DNA of 64,000 bases from Kurthia populi (GCF_042686175.1 NZ_JBHUOR010000008.1:62001-126000), one strand, 5' to 3'; positions 16,234 to 25,500 are shown, counted from the stretch's first letter. Notes: generated from the letters alone by a model not told the origin. A program made the numbers and translations.

Positions 16234-16824
16234 ATGAACTTAATTCCTACAGTCATCGAAACAACAAACCGCGGCGAACGCGCATATGACATCTACTCTC
16301 GTCTTTTAAAAGACCGCATCATCATGCTAGGTAGTGCAATCGACGATAACGTAGCAAACGCAATCGTATCTCAACTTCTATTCCTAGAAGCAGAAGATCC
16401 AGAAAAAGATATCTACCTATACATCAACTCTCCAGGTGGCTCTGTAACAGCTGGTATGGCCATTTACGATACAATGCAGTTCATCAAACCAGATGTACAA
16501 ACAATCTGCATCGGTATGGCTGCTTCAATGGGTTCATTCTTATTAACAGCTGGTACAAAAGGAAAACGTTTTGCATTACCAAACGCTGAAATCATGATTC
16601 ACCAACCACTAGGTGGTGCTCAAGGTCAAGCGACTGAAATCGAAATCGCAGCAAAACATATCTTAAAAACACGCGAAAAATTAAACCGCATCTTAGCTGA
16701 ACGCACTGGTCAACCGATCGAAGTAATCGAAAAAGATACAGATCGTGACAACTACATGTCAGCTGAACGTGCGCTAGAATACGGTATCATTGATAAAATC
16801 ATGGAACGTAACGAAACAAAATAG
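16234..16824 (+). CDS. clpP: ATP-dependent Clp protease proteolytic subunit ClpP
   Basis: A 196-residue serine protease that assembles into the 14-mer chamber fed by ClpX, ClpC or ClpE. The catalytic triad is visible at the standard positions: Ser98 in GMAASMGSF, His123 in MIHQPLGG and Asp172 in DRDNYM. MNLIPTVIET is the usual processed N-terminus. The start is the ATG at 16234 after GGAGGAAATACTT; an upstream in-frame ATG inside the promoter region is not used. Third-base C preference differs visibly from most neighbours, as expected for a highly expressed gene. It is monocistronic, with a CtsR box upstream and a strong terminator downstream. Confidence 0.98.
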   Translation: MNLIPTVIETTNRGERAYDIYSRLLKDRIIMLGSAIDDNVANAIVSQLLFLEAEDPEKDIYLYINSPGGSVTAGMAIYDTMQFIKPDVQTICIGMAASMGSFLLTAGTKGKRFALPNAEIMIHQPLGGAQGQATEIEIAAKHILKTREKLNRILAERTGQPIEVIEKDTDRDNYMSAERALEYGIIDKIMERNETK

Positions 16825-16836
16825 TTTTTCATCCCT

Positions 16837-16880
16837 AACACTAAACAACCATTTCTCATTGGTTGTTTAGTGTTTTTTTA
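16837..16880 (+). terminator. clpP terminator
   Basis: A 14-bp perfect stem, AACACTAAACAACC pairing with GGTTGTTTAGTGTT, around a 10-base loop, followed by seven T. Confidence 0.92.
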
Positions 16881-16897
16881 TGTTTTTTAGTATTCAT

Positions 16898-16925
16898 TTG
16901 CCAAAAAAATGCAGTATGATAGAAT
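16898..16925 (+). promoter_or_regulatory. Probable promoter of the secreted phosphodiesterase gene
   Basis: TTGCCA (16898-16903) and TAGAAT (16920-16925) are 16 bases apart, 25 bases before the start codon. Confidence 0.5.
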
Positions 16926-16950
16926 CATATACTTAAGGGAGGGATTTTAA

Positions 16951-17760
16951 TTGACCTATTTCAAAAGAATTTTAGCTATTTGTCTGAGCATGAGCTTAGT
17001 TTCACCTATGGTTGCTTCTGCTGATACAAATACAGCTTCCTGGCTAAAATGGAAGAATACAAAACTCAGTGCTCACCGTGGTGCACAAGTGGTCGCACCT
17101 GAAAATTCATTAGCTGGTGTACAAGGCGCAAAAGAACTTGGCTATGCCTTTATTGAAATCGATGTGCGTAAAACAGCAGACAATCAATATGTATTAATGC
17201 ACGATAAAACAATCGACCGTACAACTACTGGATATGGTTCTGTCGCTAGTCGAAAATTAAAACAACTTCGTGTATATCATCTTGTAGATAAAAATAATAG
17301 GCTAACAACAGAAAAAATCCCAACATTAAAGGACGTATTAGCTTCAGCCAAAAAATATAATGTTGGCGTCAATATTGATGGCTCAAAAGGTGATTTCGGT
17401 GATCAAAAATACGCCAAAGGCATCGTGACCCTTGTCAAAAAGGCCAATATGTACAATAAAACATTTTTCGTCATCTCAGATAGTAAAGCACGTGCGAAAT
17501 TCAATAAAAATTACCCAAATGCCACAATTTCATTTATCGGCAATCCTAAAAAAAGCGTAGCAAGTGATATTAAAAAGCTTAAAAAATACAAACATGCCAT
17601 TTATACAACCCATATTAATAATCTTGATGCCGCGACAGCAAAAAAAATCCGTGCTAGCGGACTGCGTATTCATATTTATGGCGTCAATACAAAAAGCGCC
17701 TATAAACGCGCCAAAAGCTATAAGCCACTACTAGTCGAAACCGATAAACTGAAACCATAA
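16951..17760 (+). CDS. Secreted glycerophosphodiester phosphodiesterase
   Basis: A 269-residue exported enzyme of the GDPD family, cleaving glycerophosphodiesters (deacylated lipids, possibly glycerol-phosphate teichoic acid) to glycerol 3-phosphate and an alcohol. A signal peptide covers about residues 1-25 (lysine/arginine, hydrophobic core, ASA-like cleavage region ending VASADT). The catalytic HR pair is in LSAHRGAQVVAPENS, metal ligands in FIEIDVRKTADNQYVLMHD, and VNIDGSKG and the C-terminal IHIYGVNTK follow the barrel order. The start is TTG at 16951, supported by GGGAGG 7-8 bases before; no ATG is suitably placed. It is a single-gene unit with its own terminator. Confidence 0.88.
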   Translation: MTYFKRILAICLSMSLVSPMVASADTNTASWLKWKNTKLSAHRGAQVVAPENSLAGVQGAKELGYAFIEIDVRKTADNQYVLMHDKTIDRTTTGYGSVASRKLKQLRVYHLVDKNNRLTTEKIPTLKDVLASAKKYNVGVNIDGSKGDFGDQKYAKGIVTLVKKANMYNKTFFVISDSKARAKFNKNYPNATISFIGNPKKSVASDIKKLKKYKHAIYTTHINNLDAATAKKIRASGLRIHIYGVNTKSAYKRAKSYKPLLVETDKLKP

Positions 17761-17762
17761 AA

Positions 17763-17795
17763 AAAGAGAGCTCCCAATCGGAAGCTCTCTTTTTG
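17763..17795 (+). terminator. Terminator of the phosphodiesterase gene
   Basis: The stem AAAGAGAGCT/AGCTCTCTTT with a 10-base loop and T-run begins 3 bases after the stop codon. Confidence 0.88.
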
Positions 17796-17882
17796 TGTGC
17801 CATTCGGCAGCACTCTCTGTAACAACAAGAAATGACCTAAAAGCGTTCGTTTAGACTTTTTCTTACTACCACAAAACAGTGG

Positions 17883-18215
17883 TTATTCTACAACATTGTG
17901 TAATTGTTTTAATTCGTAATAGAAGTCACCTGATTTACTACCAACGTTACCAGCGCGTAATGCTGTAGTGTAGTGAATAGTTGTTGTTACTTCTTTACCT
18001 TCAAATGTAGAAGTTGTTGTTAAGTTATTCATTTCTTCGCCATCAGTAATTTCTGGGCGTTTAACGTTTGTGTGACCTAATTCTTCTAAAAGTTCTACAG
18101 CTTTGTTTTCACGACCGATGTGGAACTCGATTAATTCAGGGATTTTTAAGTCGACGATTTGTTCTTTTTGACCTTCAGTTTTGATATGTGCAATGTACGT
18201 AATATCTAATTCCAT
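17883..18215 (-). CDS. Uncharacterised 110-residue protein
   Basis: I do not recognise a family. The protein is soluble, acidic, without signal peptide, membrane helix or cysteine. It begins MELDITYIAHIKTEGQKEQI and has a predicted strand-helix-strand character: beta segments around 3-12 and 75-85 (VTTTIHYTTAL), and a helix at about 28-48 (IPELIEFHIGRENKAVELLEE is its core region, 31-48). The ATG at 18213-18215 is chosen over one seven codons upstream because GGAGG lies 10 bases before it. It is read after the giant adhesin but a strong terminator (18383-18417) separates them, so it should have its own promoter in 18216-18382. Function unknown. Confidence 0.7.
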   Translation of the reverse strand: MELDITYIAHIKTEGQKEQIVDLKIPELIEFHIGRENKAVELLEELGHTNVKRPEITDGEEMNNLTTTSTFEGKEVTTTIHYTTALRAGNVGSKSGDFYYELKQLHNVVE

Positions 18216-18382
18216 GATGAAAAATCCTCCATCCAAATGTATAAGTTTTATTTATACTTATTCTATCATTTAATTACCCCGCTTCACACTTTCAAAACTT
18301 ACGCCACCGCATAAATTGCATCTAGAAAAAGAACAATTCCGACCTAAAGAGCGTTTTTGAAATTCGATATAGTAAAAAAGAA

Positions 18383-18417
18383 CAAAAAAAAGAAGGAACC
18401 ACCAAAGCGGTGATTCC
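18383..18417 (-). terminator. Terminator of the adhesin gene
   Basis: The 9-bp stem GGAATCACC/GGTGGTTCC with a 5-base loop is followed on the minus strand by TTC and a T-run, eight bases after the adhesin stop. Confidence 0.88.
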
Positions 18418-18424
18418 TCTCTTT

Positions 18425-21400
18425 TTATGCTTTACGACGATTACGCTTAAATAACATAAACGCTGCGCCAATTAACAGCATCCCTACTAAGCTATAAAGC
18501 GCTACCTGCTCCCCTGTTTGAGGTAGTAGGCTACTTCCTGTTGAAGGTGCTTTATTGCCATTTGAACCATTCGTATTTGTATTGTTATTGCTACCGTTTC
18601 CTGGTGTGTTATTGCCTGCGTTACCAGCGTTGTTATTATTATTGCCTGCATTGCCGTCATTACCTGTATTGCCATTATTTCCAGTATTACCATTGTTACC
18701 TGTGTTTCCATCGTTACCATTATTACCGTTGTTACCTGTGTTTCCGTTATTGTTGTCGTTATCATCGCCATCCACATCCGGATATTCTCCGTCTGGGTAC
18801 TCTTCATCTGGCGTGTTGCCATCATTTGGATCTTCACCATCGCCACCATTGTCCGGGTCTTCGGGATCTGTTCCTGGTTCTTCAGAGTCATCCTTTTTCA
18901 CTAATGTTACTGTGACTTGACAATCATCGCCAACAATTACTGTTTGCGTTTTATAACCATTTTTCTCAAATGTTACTTTTGTTCCTGGTGCAACAGCTTG
19001 GTCAAATGTGTACGTACCATTTGTCGTTTTTACTGTTGTACCATCGATTGTTACGCGTACAGTGTTAATTGTATCGCCATCTGAATCTTCTACCGTTACT
19101 TCAAACTTATCACACGCATTTTTAGGTGTGATTGTCACCGTTGTATGACACTCTTTATCGTTGACAGTTGTTGTCGTTGGTTCATAACCTTCTACTTCAA
19201 CTGTTACTTTTTTGCCTGGTTCTAATGTTGGTTCTTTCCCTGGCTCAAATGTAATAGTACCGTCTTCGTTAACTGTGCCTGTTCTCGTTTTACCATCTTC
19301 TGTTGCGACAGTTACTTTCGTTCCTTTTTCTGGTTTATCGCCAGTTAAAGGTGCCACTGAAATTGTTGGATTTTCACATTTATCATTCGGTGTAATAACA
19401 ATGGTTGTATCACAATCTTTTTCATTCATTTCAGATGTTGTTTCTTTATAACCATCCACTTTCACTGTTACTTTCTTGCCTGGTTCTAGTGTTGGTGGTG
19501 TTCCTTCAAATGTTACTTTACCATTTTCGTCTACTGTACCTGTTGTCGTTTTACCATCAACTGTTACAGTCACTTTTGTTCCTTTTTCTGGTTTATCACC
19601 ATTCGGCGTAATTACAGAAATCGTTGGGTTTTCACATTTGTCGTTCGGTGTAATTGTAATTGTTGTTGTACAATCCTTTTCAGAAATTGTCGTTGTTGTT
19701 TCTTTATAGCCATCCACTTTCACTGTTACCTTCTTACCCGGCTCTAGTGTTGGTGGTGTTCCTTCAAATGTTACTTTACCGTTTTCATCTACTTTACCTA
19801 CTGTTGTTTTACCATCCACTGTTACGATGGCTGTTGTCCCAGCTTTCGGTTTATCACCAGTTGAAGGAGTCACTGAAATTGTTGAGTTTTCACATTTATC
19901 AGGATTGATTGGCGGTACGATTGGTGGCACTGGTACTTTCGTATTTGTTACGGTAATACCTGCCGCACATTTATCGTCTGCTACTGTAATCGCCACATCA
20001 CCCGCTGTACGGTAACCGCTCGGCGTAGACGTTTGTTTTAATGTGTATTGACCTGGTTTAAGCGTTGCATCTAATGTGTACACTGCTTTACCAGTCGCAT
20101 CTGTTGCTACTGTAATTTCTTTGCTGTAGCCTTCACCTGTTAATGTGAACGCTGCAGTAGAGTTTGCTGGACCTTGGTAAGATACTGTGAAGTCTGGGCA
20201 AGCTTTCGCAAAATCAATGACAATTTCACAATTTTCTACTGTGAATGCGACCACATTACGTGTTACACCCTCAACTGTTAATTGTAAATAATATTTTGTG
20301 TTGTCACCATATTCATTCGGAACAATCACTTGTCCATTTACATCTGTTGTTAAAATTGTTTGTCCATTAATTTCTTCTACTGCCCCTGTTGCTTTATTTA
20401 TTACTTTAACAGAAGCACCACTTGCTACTTGACCTTTATTGCTAACAGTTACTGTTGTTTGAACACAAGCAGCTTCAGTTGTTTTAAAATCAATTGTTAA
20501 TGCACAATCACTCACTGCATAACTTGAGATTTCTTTTGTTACACCATTCACTGTAACATCAATTACGTATTTATTTACATCTACATATTGCCCTGGAATT
20601 TTTACTTGGCCATTCTCATCTGTTGTTAACGTTGTTTGTCCATTAACTTCAACTACTTGTTCTGTATCTTTATCAATAATTTGAATTTCTGCATCTTCAG
20701 TAGCAATTCCATTATTATTAATTGTTACTGTCGTTTCAATACAAGCTGTTGATAAGAATTCTACTGTACCCTGACAATGTTCGATTGTTATTTCTTGTTC
20801 TTCATAGTTTGGAATAGAAACGATTACTTTTCCATCTACAACTTCTGAGGCTGGAAAGGTAACTTTCCCATTTTTAACTACATATTTTTCTGTCTTTGTA
20901 TCACTAAATTTGACCGTAACTTCTGTACCATCAACTACAAGTACACTACCTGTTTTTACTGTTAATACATTATTCGTACATGCTGCAGTATTAATATTCA
21001 CTTCTACTTCACATGTTGTTAAATCAGTGTTTGAATAATCTACTATTGCTTTGGTAATACCATCAACGGTTACTTCAATTGTGTACTTCTCTTTGTCAAT
21101 GTATTTCCCCGGAACCGTTACCTTACCAGCATCATCTGTTGTTACGGTTGTATTGGTTCCATCAAGTGCTACTGCTTGTTTCGTTTCATTATCAATAATT
21201 TGAATTTCTGCATTTTCGACAACATTATCGCCATTTTTCACAGTGACTGTCGTTGTTGTACAAGCAGTTGTTGCAAAATTAATTGTTACATTACAATCTT
21301 CACTAGCATATGTTGTAATTGTTTTTGTAATATCATCAACAGTTACTTCAATTGTATACTTCTCTTTGTCAATGTATTTCCCCGGAACCGTTACCTTACC

Positions 21401-24400
21401 AGTAGCATCTGTTGTTACGGTTGTATTGGTTCCATCAAGTGCTACTGCTTGTTTCGTTTCATTATCAATAATTTGAATTTCTGCATTTTCTACAACATTA
21501 TTGCCATTTTCCACAGTAATTGTTGTTTCTTTACAAGCAGACGTTTTTAAATCAACTTCTACTGCGCAATCCCCTGTTAAATCTGCAAAGCTATATTCTT
21601 TTGTTACATTGTTTTGTTCCACAGTGAATGTATAATCGGCTACTGCATATTGCAACGGAATTTTCACTTGACCATTGCCGTCTGTTTTTACTGTTGTTTG
21701 AGCCGGATTGGTATCATCTGCGTCTTTTAGTGTTACAACTTTACCATCTTTATCTTTAATTGTAATGATTGCCCCATTAACTGCAGTGCCATTTTCTTTT
21801 ACGGTAATTGTTTTTTCTACACAGGCGCCCTCTTTGTAGTTAGCAACCGTTTTAGTGATAACTGAGTTGCCGCCTGGCACTACGAGTGTATTCGCGTCTT
21901 TCAACAATTTAAATTGTGTTTGTTGTTCATATGTTGAACCTGTCGTCACAAATCCATCTGGTGCTGTTATTTCTTTTAATTGATATGTTCCTTCATAATA
22001 ACCTTTGAATACAACATCGCCATTCTCATCTGTTGTACCTGTTGCTAATTTAACTTTACCTTTACCGTTATATAACTCAAATACAGCACCTGCTAATGCT
22101 TTATTATTATCCATTGGATCTATTTTATGAATTTTTAAATCTACTTTTGAACGTGTAGCACCAGCATTTGAATCTGAGTAAGCAATATTGTATTGCTTTG
22201 CTTGTCCCTTATCATCTTTACCAGCACTAGCTTCTTCATCATTATTATATTTTAATGTTGCTGTATTTGTTGTGTTTGTACCTGTTGCATCATTGTAATA
22301 AGCATCATACTCAATTTCATATGCCTTTGTAATAGTTTCTGGGAATTTTACGATAAAACCATTTGAAATAGCTTCACCACTACCAATAATATTTTGTGTG
22401 ACCGTGAAGTCATTTTCTGTGTATACATAGTTACCGTTTTCATCTGGTATTGATGTCAGCTCTTTACTATTTAATACAAGTTTCTTATTATTCTCAAAAT
22501 CAGTACCATTTGTTGTAGCAAGTTCATAAATTTTAAATGTTTCTGGTAAAATCATTTGATTAGACCCCGGAGTATCGGTGATCGTTGCATTGCTTAGTTT
22601 AGATTGCCCTTTATTAATAATCATTGACCAAGTTAAGATTTGATTCTTATCATCAATAGAAGGTTTTCCTTTTTCAACTGTATGCGTTGCATTAGTTACT
22701 TCAACAGAAGCATTTTGATTATACTTTTCATTGCCACCAACTGTTAGCTTGGCATTATTCGTATACTCCCCAGCTTCCATTTGTTCGTCTTTATCTTTTG
22801 ATTGATATTTGAATTTATAAGCGTCAATATTTGAGGCACTATCTTTAAATGTAAATGTAAAACCTGTTCCATCAGTTTTATATTTAAGTTCACCAACATT
22901 TCCCATATCTATTGGGTTACCATCTTCACCATTTACATTATCATTACTTAATGTAACTTTATATAACTTTACTGAATCAGCAATTAGTTCCTGATTATCA
23001 CCTAATGTATCTTCAAATACGCCACTTTGAATTTCTTGACGTTTATAGTTGAAACCAGCTTCCCAATTAAATACACGGTTTGTGTAATCATAGCTACCCG
23101 ATTTATAACCATTTTTAGTTGATTGTTTTTCATCAATATTTACTGACTTATCAAATGAAGTTGATTGTGATTCTGTTTTAGTTGGAGTTTTATATGTGTA
23201 ACTAACATTATTTACAATAGGATCTTTACCAATTTTATCGACATCATATGGTGTTGAATACTTGATGGTTTGTTTTTTCTCAATGTTGCCTAACCCAAGT
23301 ATAAATTCACCTAATACATTTTTAGTAATTCTAGAAGAATCTAATGTTGTAGACTCTCCATTTCCCACTTGAATTTCAAATTCCGTTGGTGCTGTTAGCG
23401 AACGGTCTATTGGATACGTATCTGTCACCACAACGTCGTTTAACTTCAAGTCTGATGGATTAATAACAATTGTCCAGTCAATTTTTTTATTTACATAATC
23501 AATGCTACCATTTTTATAACCTAAGTTATAGCTATAATCAATAGTTGAATTATCTTCTTTTTTCGTTTCTTCTTCACCAAACGACACTGTATTTTTAAGG
23601 GTGCCACTTTTAGCAACAATACCATCTTTATCTGCTAATTTTGTTTTATATTGAATGTGATAAGCTTGCCCATTTACAGCTTCATCATTAAATTTAATAG
23701 TAAAACTATTTTTTCCATCTTTATTTGTAACTTTACTAATAGTATAAGTTGATGGATCTGCTATAATGGCGTTTTTCCCAGTTGAATCCACTTTTTCAAT
23801 AACAAAGCTATTTTCTACTAATTCATGGATATCATCAAAAGCATCCGTCAAAGTCGCATCTGCATCTTTACGATCTTTTTGATTATAATTATATTTGATA
23901 TTCCATGTAGCTTCACCATTTCCATCGCCAGTAACTGTTTTCTCTAAAGGCGTACCATATGTTACATCTACAGATTTAGTTGCCTCTCTAGCTACAGTCC
24001 CTTCAATCTTTGCTGTATTCGAAATTGTTTCTTCTGCAGCATCAGATGTACTAACATTTTTTGTGACAAGCACAAATTTATATGCTTTTGATGCATCTGG
24101 TAAAACATAAGAGAAATTTTTCTTATCTGTAGGAACGGGTAAAGACTGAACTATGCCTTCACTTGCTTTTCCTATTAAATTATACGTAATTTCTGTAGCA
24201 CTAATTGATTCATATTCTAATTGCTCTGGTAAGTTATCTGTAAATGTGTTTTCACCTGCTTTAGCTGATAAATTACCATTTACAATAACTGTCCAAGTAA
24301 GTTTTCCTGTTGCCGGATTTACTTGACCATCTTTCGTAATTAACGTAGCATCTTTTGCTGGCTTCGGTGTAAATGTTAATGGAATTGTTACTTCTTCATT

Positions 24401-25450
24401 ATTTTTACCTTTTTCACCAAAAACAAGGCTTTGATCTGGATCAGAATCGCTACCAGATTTTAATGTAGCTGTTAAATTCACAAAACCTTCTTCAACTGCT
24501 TTTGGTTGACCAATTTGTTCATCATAAATATCTATTAAAGTGATTTTTAAATACTCTCCACTTATCTCGTAGTTACCTAGTTCTTCATCTCCATTTTTAA
24601 TAATTCCACTAGCGGGCTTAACATCTGCTAGCATCCCCACTGGCAATTTAATTAAAATATAGTCACCGTTTCCATAACCATTTTTTTCAATCGCAATAGA
24701 CGTCAAATTAAACTTGACGTTCATACCAATTGAATCACCGTCTTGTACCTCAGCATTTTCTGCTAAAACATCACCATTTTTCGTAACTTCTACGTCTAAA
24801 CCCGCATCTTGAGTAATTTCTTTAGGCTCTGTTTTCTCATTTACTGCTTTCGCTTTCACAGCTACTTTTTCCACTGATGTTGTTTCATTTTTTGTGATTT
24901 GTTGTTCTTTAGCTACTGCCTGTTCTTTCACTTCGGCTTTTACTAAAGATTTTTCGACTAATGCTAAACGCTCAGTCAGAACTTGTTTGCCTTCTGTGAA
25001 AGAATCATCAACAAGCGCAACTGCATTTTTAGCTGTAGCAAGTTGTTGTTCATCAAAGTCTTTTACGATTGCTGTTTTATCATCATTTAATAATGCATTT
25101 ACAGCAATGAAAGCTTTGACTAAAACAATTGTATCTGTTAATAGTTGCTGATCTTTTTCAGCGACTGTTTCAACGTATGCTTCCGCTGTTGTCACTTGTG
25201 GCTGACCAACTGTTGACTTGATATCGCTCTTTGTTTCATCGGTAAATAAATCAGCGATAAACTGTTGAGCATTATCAAGCTTGTCTGCTTCCTCTGCCGC
25301 AACTTGTGCTTGCTCTTCATCCGTTAGCTCCGTTTGCTCAACGGGCGCAGTGTCTGTCGCAGACGCCGTCATCGGAATAAACAAGCCATTTGAAATGATT
25401 TGCATGACCAGCATGAAAGACATTAGAAAAATACTAAACTTCTGTTTCAT
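18425..25450 (-). CDS. Giant LPXTG-anchored surface adhesin (collagen-binding-like modules and 11 cysteine-framed repeats)
   Basis: A 2341-residue cell-wall protein. Residues 1-31 form a signal peptide; 35-210 are helical and charged; about 211-365 is an adhesin-type beta domain; about 368-1095 holds five modules with a recurring core (KLTWTVIVNG, EATWNIKYNY, KIDWTIVINP, VFNWEAGFNY, ILTWSMIINK, each followed by a TDT/TDA/EDT turn), as in collagen-binding and fibrinogen-binding adhesin domains. Residues 1101-1205 are a SpaA-type prealbumin-like domain. Residues 1210-2177 are 11 modules of 65-86 residues, each with one cysteine near each end. Residues 2186-2300 are a Pro/Glu/Asp then Asn/Gly-rich wall-spanning stalk; LPQTG is at 2309-2313, then a membrane helix and RNRRK. 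The start has AAGGAG upstream. Inferred role: sortase-anchored attachment to host, plant or matrix surfaces. No sortase lies in the window. Ligand unknown. Confidence 0.9.
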   Translation of the reverse strand: MKQKFSIFLMSFMLVMQIISNGLFIPMTASATDTAPVEQTELTDEEQAQVAAEEADKLDNAQQFIADLFTDETKSDIKSTVGQPQVTTAEAYVETVAEKDQQLLTDTIVLVKAFIAVNALLNDDKTAIVKDFDEQQLATAKNAVALVDDSFTEGKQVLTERLALVEKSLVKAEVKEQAVAKEQQITKNETTSVEKVAVKAKAVNEKTEPKEITQDAGLDVEVTKNGDVLAENAEVQDGDSIGMNVKFNLTSIAIEKNGYGNGDYILIKLPVGMLADVKPASGIIKNGDEELGNYEISGEYLKITLIDIYDEQIGQPKAVEEGFVNLTATLKSGSDSDPDQSLVFGEKGKNNEEVTIPLTFTPKPAKDATLITKDGQVNPATGKLTWTVIVNGNLSAKAGENTFTDNLPEQLEYESISATEITYNLIGKASEGIVQSLPVPTDKKNFSYVLPDASKAYKFVLVTKNVSTSDAAEETISNTAKIEGTVAREATKSVDVTYGTPLEKTVTGDGNGEATWNIKYNYNQKDRKDADATLTDAFDDIHELVENSFVIEKVDSTGKNAIIADPSTYTISKVTNKDGKNSFTIKFNDEAVNGQAYHIQYKTKLADKDGIVAKSGTLKNTVSFGEEETKKEDNSTIDYSYNLGYKNGSIDYVNKKIDWTIVINPSDLKLNDVVVTDTYPIDRSLTAPTEFEIQVGNGESTTLDSSRITKNVLGEFILGLGNIEKKQTIKYSTPYDVDKIGKDPIVNNVSYTYKTPTKTESQSTSFDKSVNIDEKQSTKNGYKSGSYDYTNRVFNWEAGFNYKRQEIQSGVFEDTLGDNQELIADSVKLYKVTLSNDNVNGEDGNPIDMGNVGELKYKTDGTGFTFTFKDSASNIDAYKFKYQSKDKDEQMEAGEYTNNAKLTVGGNEKYNQNASVEVTNATHTVEKGKPSIDDKNQILTWSMIINKGQSKLSNATITDTPGSNQMILPETFKIYELATTNGTDFENNKKLVLNSKELTSIPDENGNYVYTENDFTVTQNIIGSGEAISNGFIVKFPETITKAYEIEYDAYYNDATGTNTTNTATLKYNNDEEASAGKDDKGQAKQYNIAYSDSNAGATRSKVDLKIHKIDPMDNNKALAGAVFELYNGKGKVKLATGTTDENGDVVFKGYYEGTYQLKEITAPDGFVTTGSTYEQQTQFKLLKDANTLVVPGGNSVITKTVANYKEGACVEKTITVKENGTAVNGAIITIKDKDGKVVTLKDADDTNPAQTTVKTDGNGQVKIPLQYAVADYTFTVEQNNVTKEYSFADLTGDCAVEVDLKTSACKETTITVENGNNVVENAEIQIIDNETKQAVALDGTNTTVTTDATGKVTVPGKYIDKEKYTIEVTVDDITKTITTYASEDCNVTINFATTACTTTTVTVKNGDNVVENAEIQIIDNETKQAVALDGTNTTVTTDDAGKVTVPGKYIDKEKYTIEVTVDGITKAIVDYSNTDLTTCEVEVNINTAACTNNVLTVKTGSVLVVDGTEVTVKFSDTKTEKYVVKNGKVTFPASEVVDGKVIVSIPNYEEQEITIEHCQGTVEFLSTACIETTVTINNNGIATEDAEIQIIDKDTEQVVEVNGQTTLTTDENGQVKIPGQYVDVNKYVIDVTVNGVTKEISSYAVSDCALTIDFKTTEAACVQTTVTVSNKGQVASGASVKVINKATGAVEEINGQTILTTDVNGQVIVPNEYGDNTKYYLQLTVEGVTRNVVAFTVENCEIVIDFAKACPDFTVSYQGPANSTAAFTLTGEGYSKEITVATDATGKAVYTLDATLKPGQYTLKQTSTPSGYRTAGDVAITVADDKCAAGITVTNTKVPVPPIVPPINPDKCENSTISVTPSTGDKPKAGTTAIVTVDGKTTVGKVDENGKVTFEGTPPTLEPGKKVTVKVDGYKETTTTISEKDCTTTITITPNDKCENPTISVITPNGDKPEKGTKVTVTVDGKTTTGTVDENGKVTFEGTPPTLEPGKKVTVKVDGYKETTSEMNEKDCDTTIVITPNDKCENPTISVAPLTGDKPEKGTKVTVATEDGKTRTGTVNEDGTITFEPGKEPTLEPGKKVTVEVEGYEPTTTTVNDKECHTTVTITPKNACDKFEVTVEDSDGDTINTVRVTIDGTTVKTTNGTYTFDQAVAPGTKVTFEKNGYKTQTVIVGDDCQVTVTLVKKDDSEEPGTDPEDPDNGGDGEDPNDGNTPDEEYPDGEYPDVDGDDNDNNNGNTGNNGNNGNDGNTGNNGNTGNNGNTGNDGNAGNNNNNAGNAGNNTPGNGSNNNTNTNGSNGNKAPSTGSSLLPQTGEQVALYSLVGMLLIGAAFMLFKRNRRKA
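19115..19894 (-). repeat. Three tandem 86-88-residue repeats in the adhesin
   Basis: Residues 1853-1938, 1939-2024 and 2025-2112 repeat at 258 and 264 bases. Each starts with DKCEN, contains GTxVTVTVDGKT-like and TLEPGKKVTVKV segments and ends with a DC or EC pair. Copies 1 and 2 are nearly identical at the DNA level around 19482 and 19740; copy 3 is more divergent. Confidence 0.85.
20981..21535 (-). repeat. Two near-identical 273-base modules in the adhesin
   Basis: Residues 1306-1396 and 1397-1490 share a long block (ENAEIQIIDNETKQAVALDG and the following roughly 38 residues) almost unchanged at the DNA level, offset by 273 bases (for example gtatttcccc at 21101 and 21374). The unit is a whole number of codons, so recombination would add or remove a module without breaking the frame. 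Confidence 0.85.
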
Positions 25451-25478
25451 GTACGTTCCACTCCTTATTATTCATATA

Positions 25479-25500
25479 ATAGGTCTTTATTAAGACCTAT
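25479..25500. promoter_or_regulatory. Perfect palindrome in the adhesin leader
   Basis: Arms ATAGGTCTT and AAGACCTAT (9 bp, perfect) around TATT, ending 29 bases before the adhesin start codon. It could be an operator or a leader hairpin close to the ribosome site. No T-run follows, so it is not a terminator. Confidence 0.6.

Noticed and set aside
18541..18920. Plus-strand open frames opposite the adhesin's Asn/Gly/Asp stalk, rich in Pro, Leu and Tyr or His
   Set aside because: They are antisense shadows of a low-complexity coding repeat and have no ribosome site.
19212..20015. Chain of similar plus-strand frames opposite the three PEGA-like repeats
   Set aside because: Their similarity to each other simply mirrors the coding repeats on the minus strand.
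18425..21823. The repeat block considered as a CRISPR array or tandem satellite
   Set aside because: The units are 240-275 bases, coding, imperfect and in frame; no short repeat-spacer pattern exists anywhere in the window.
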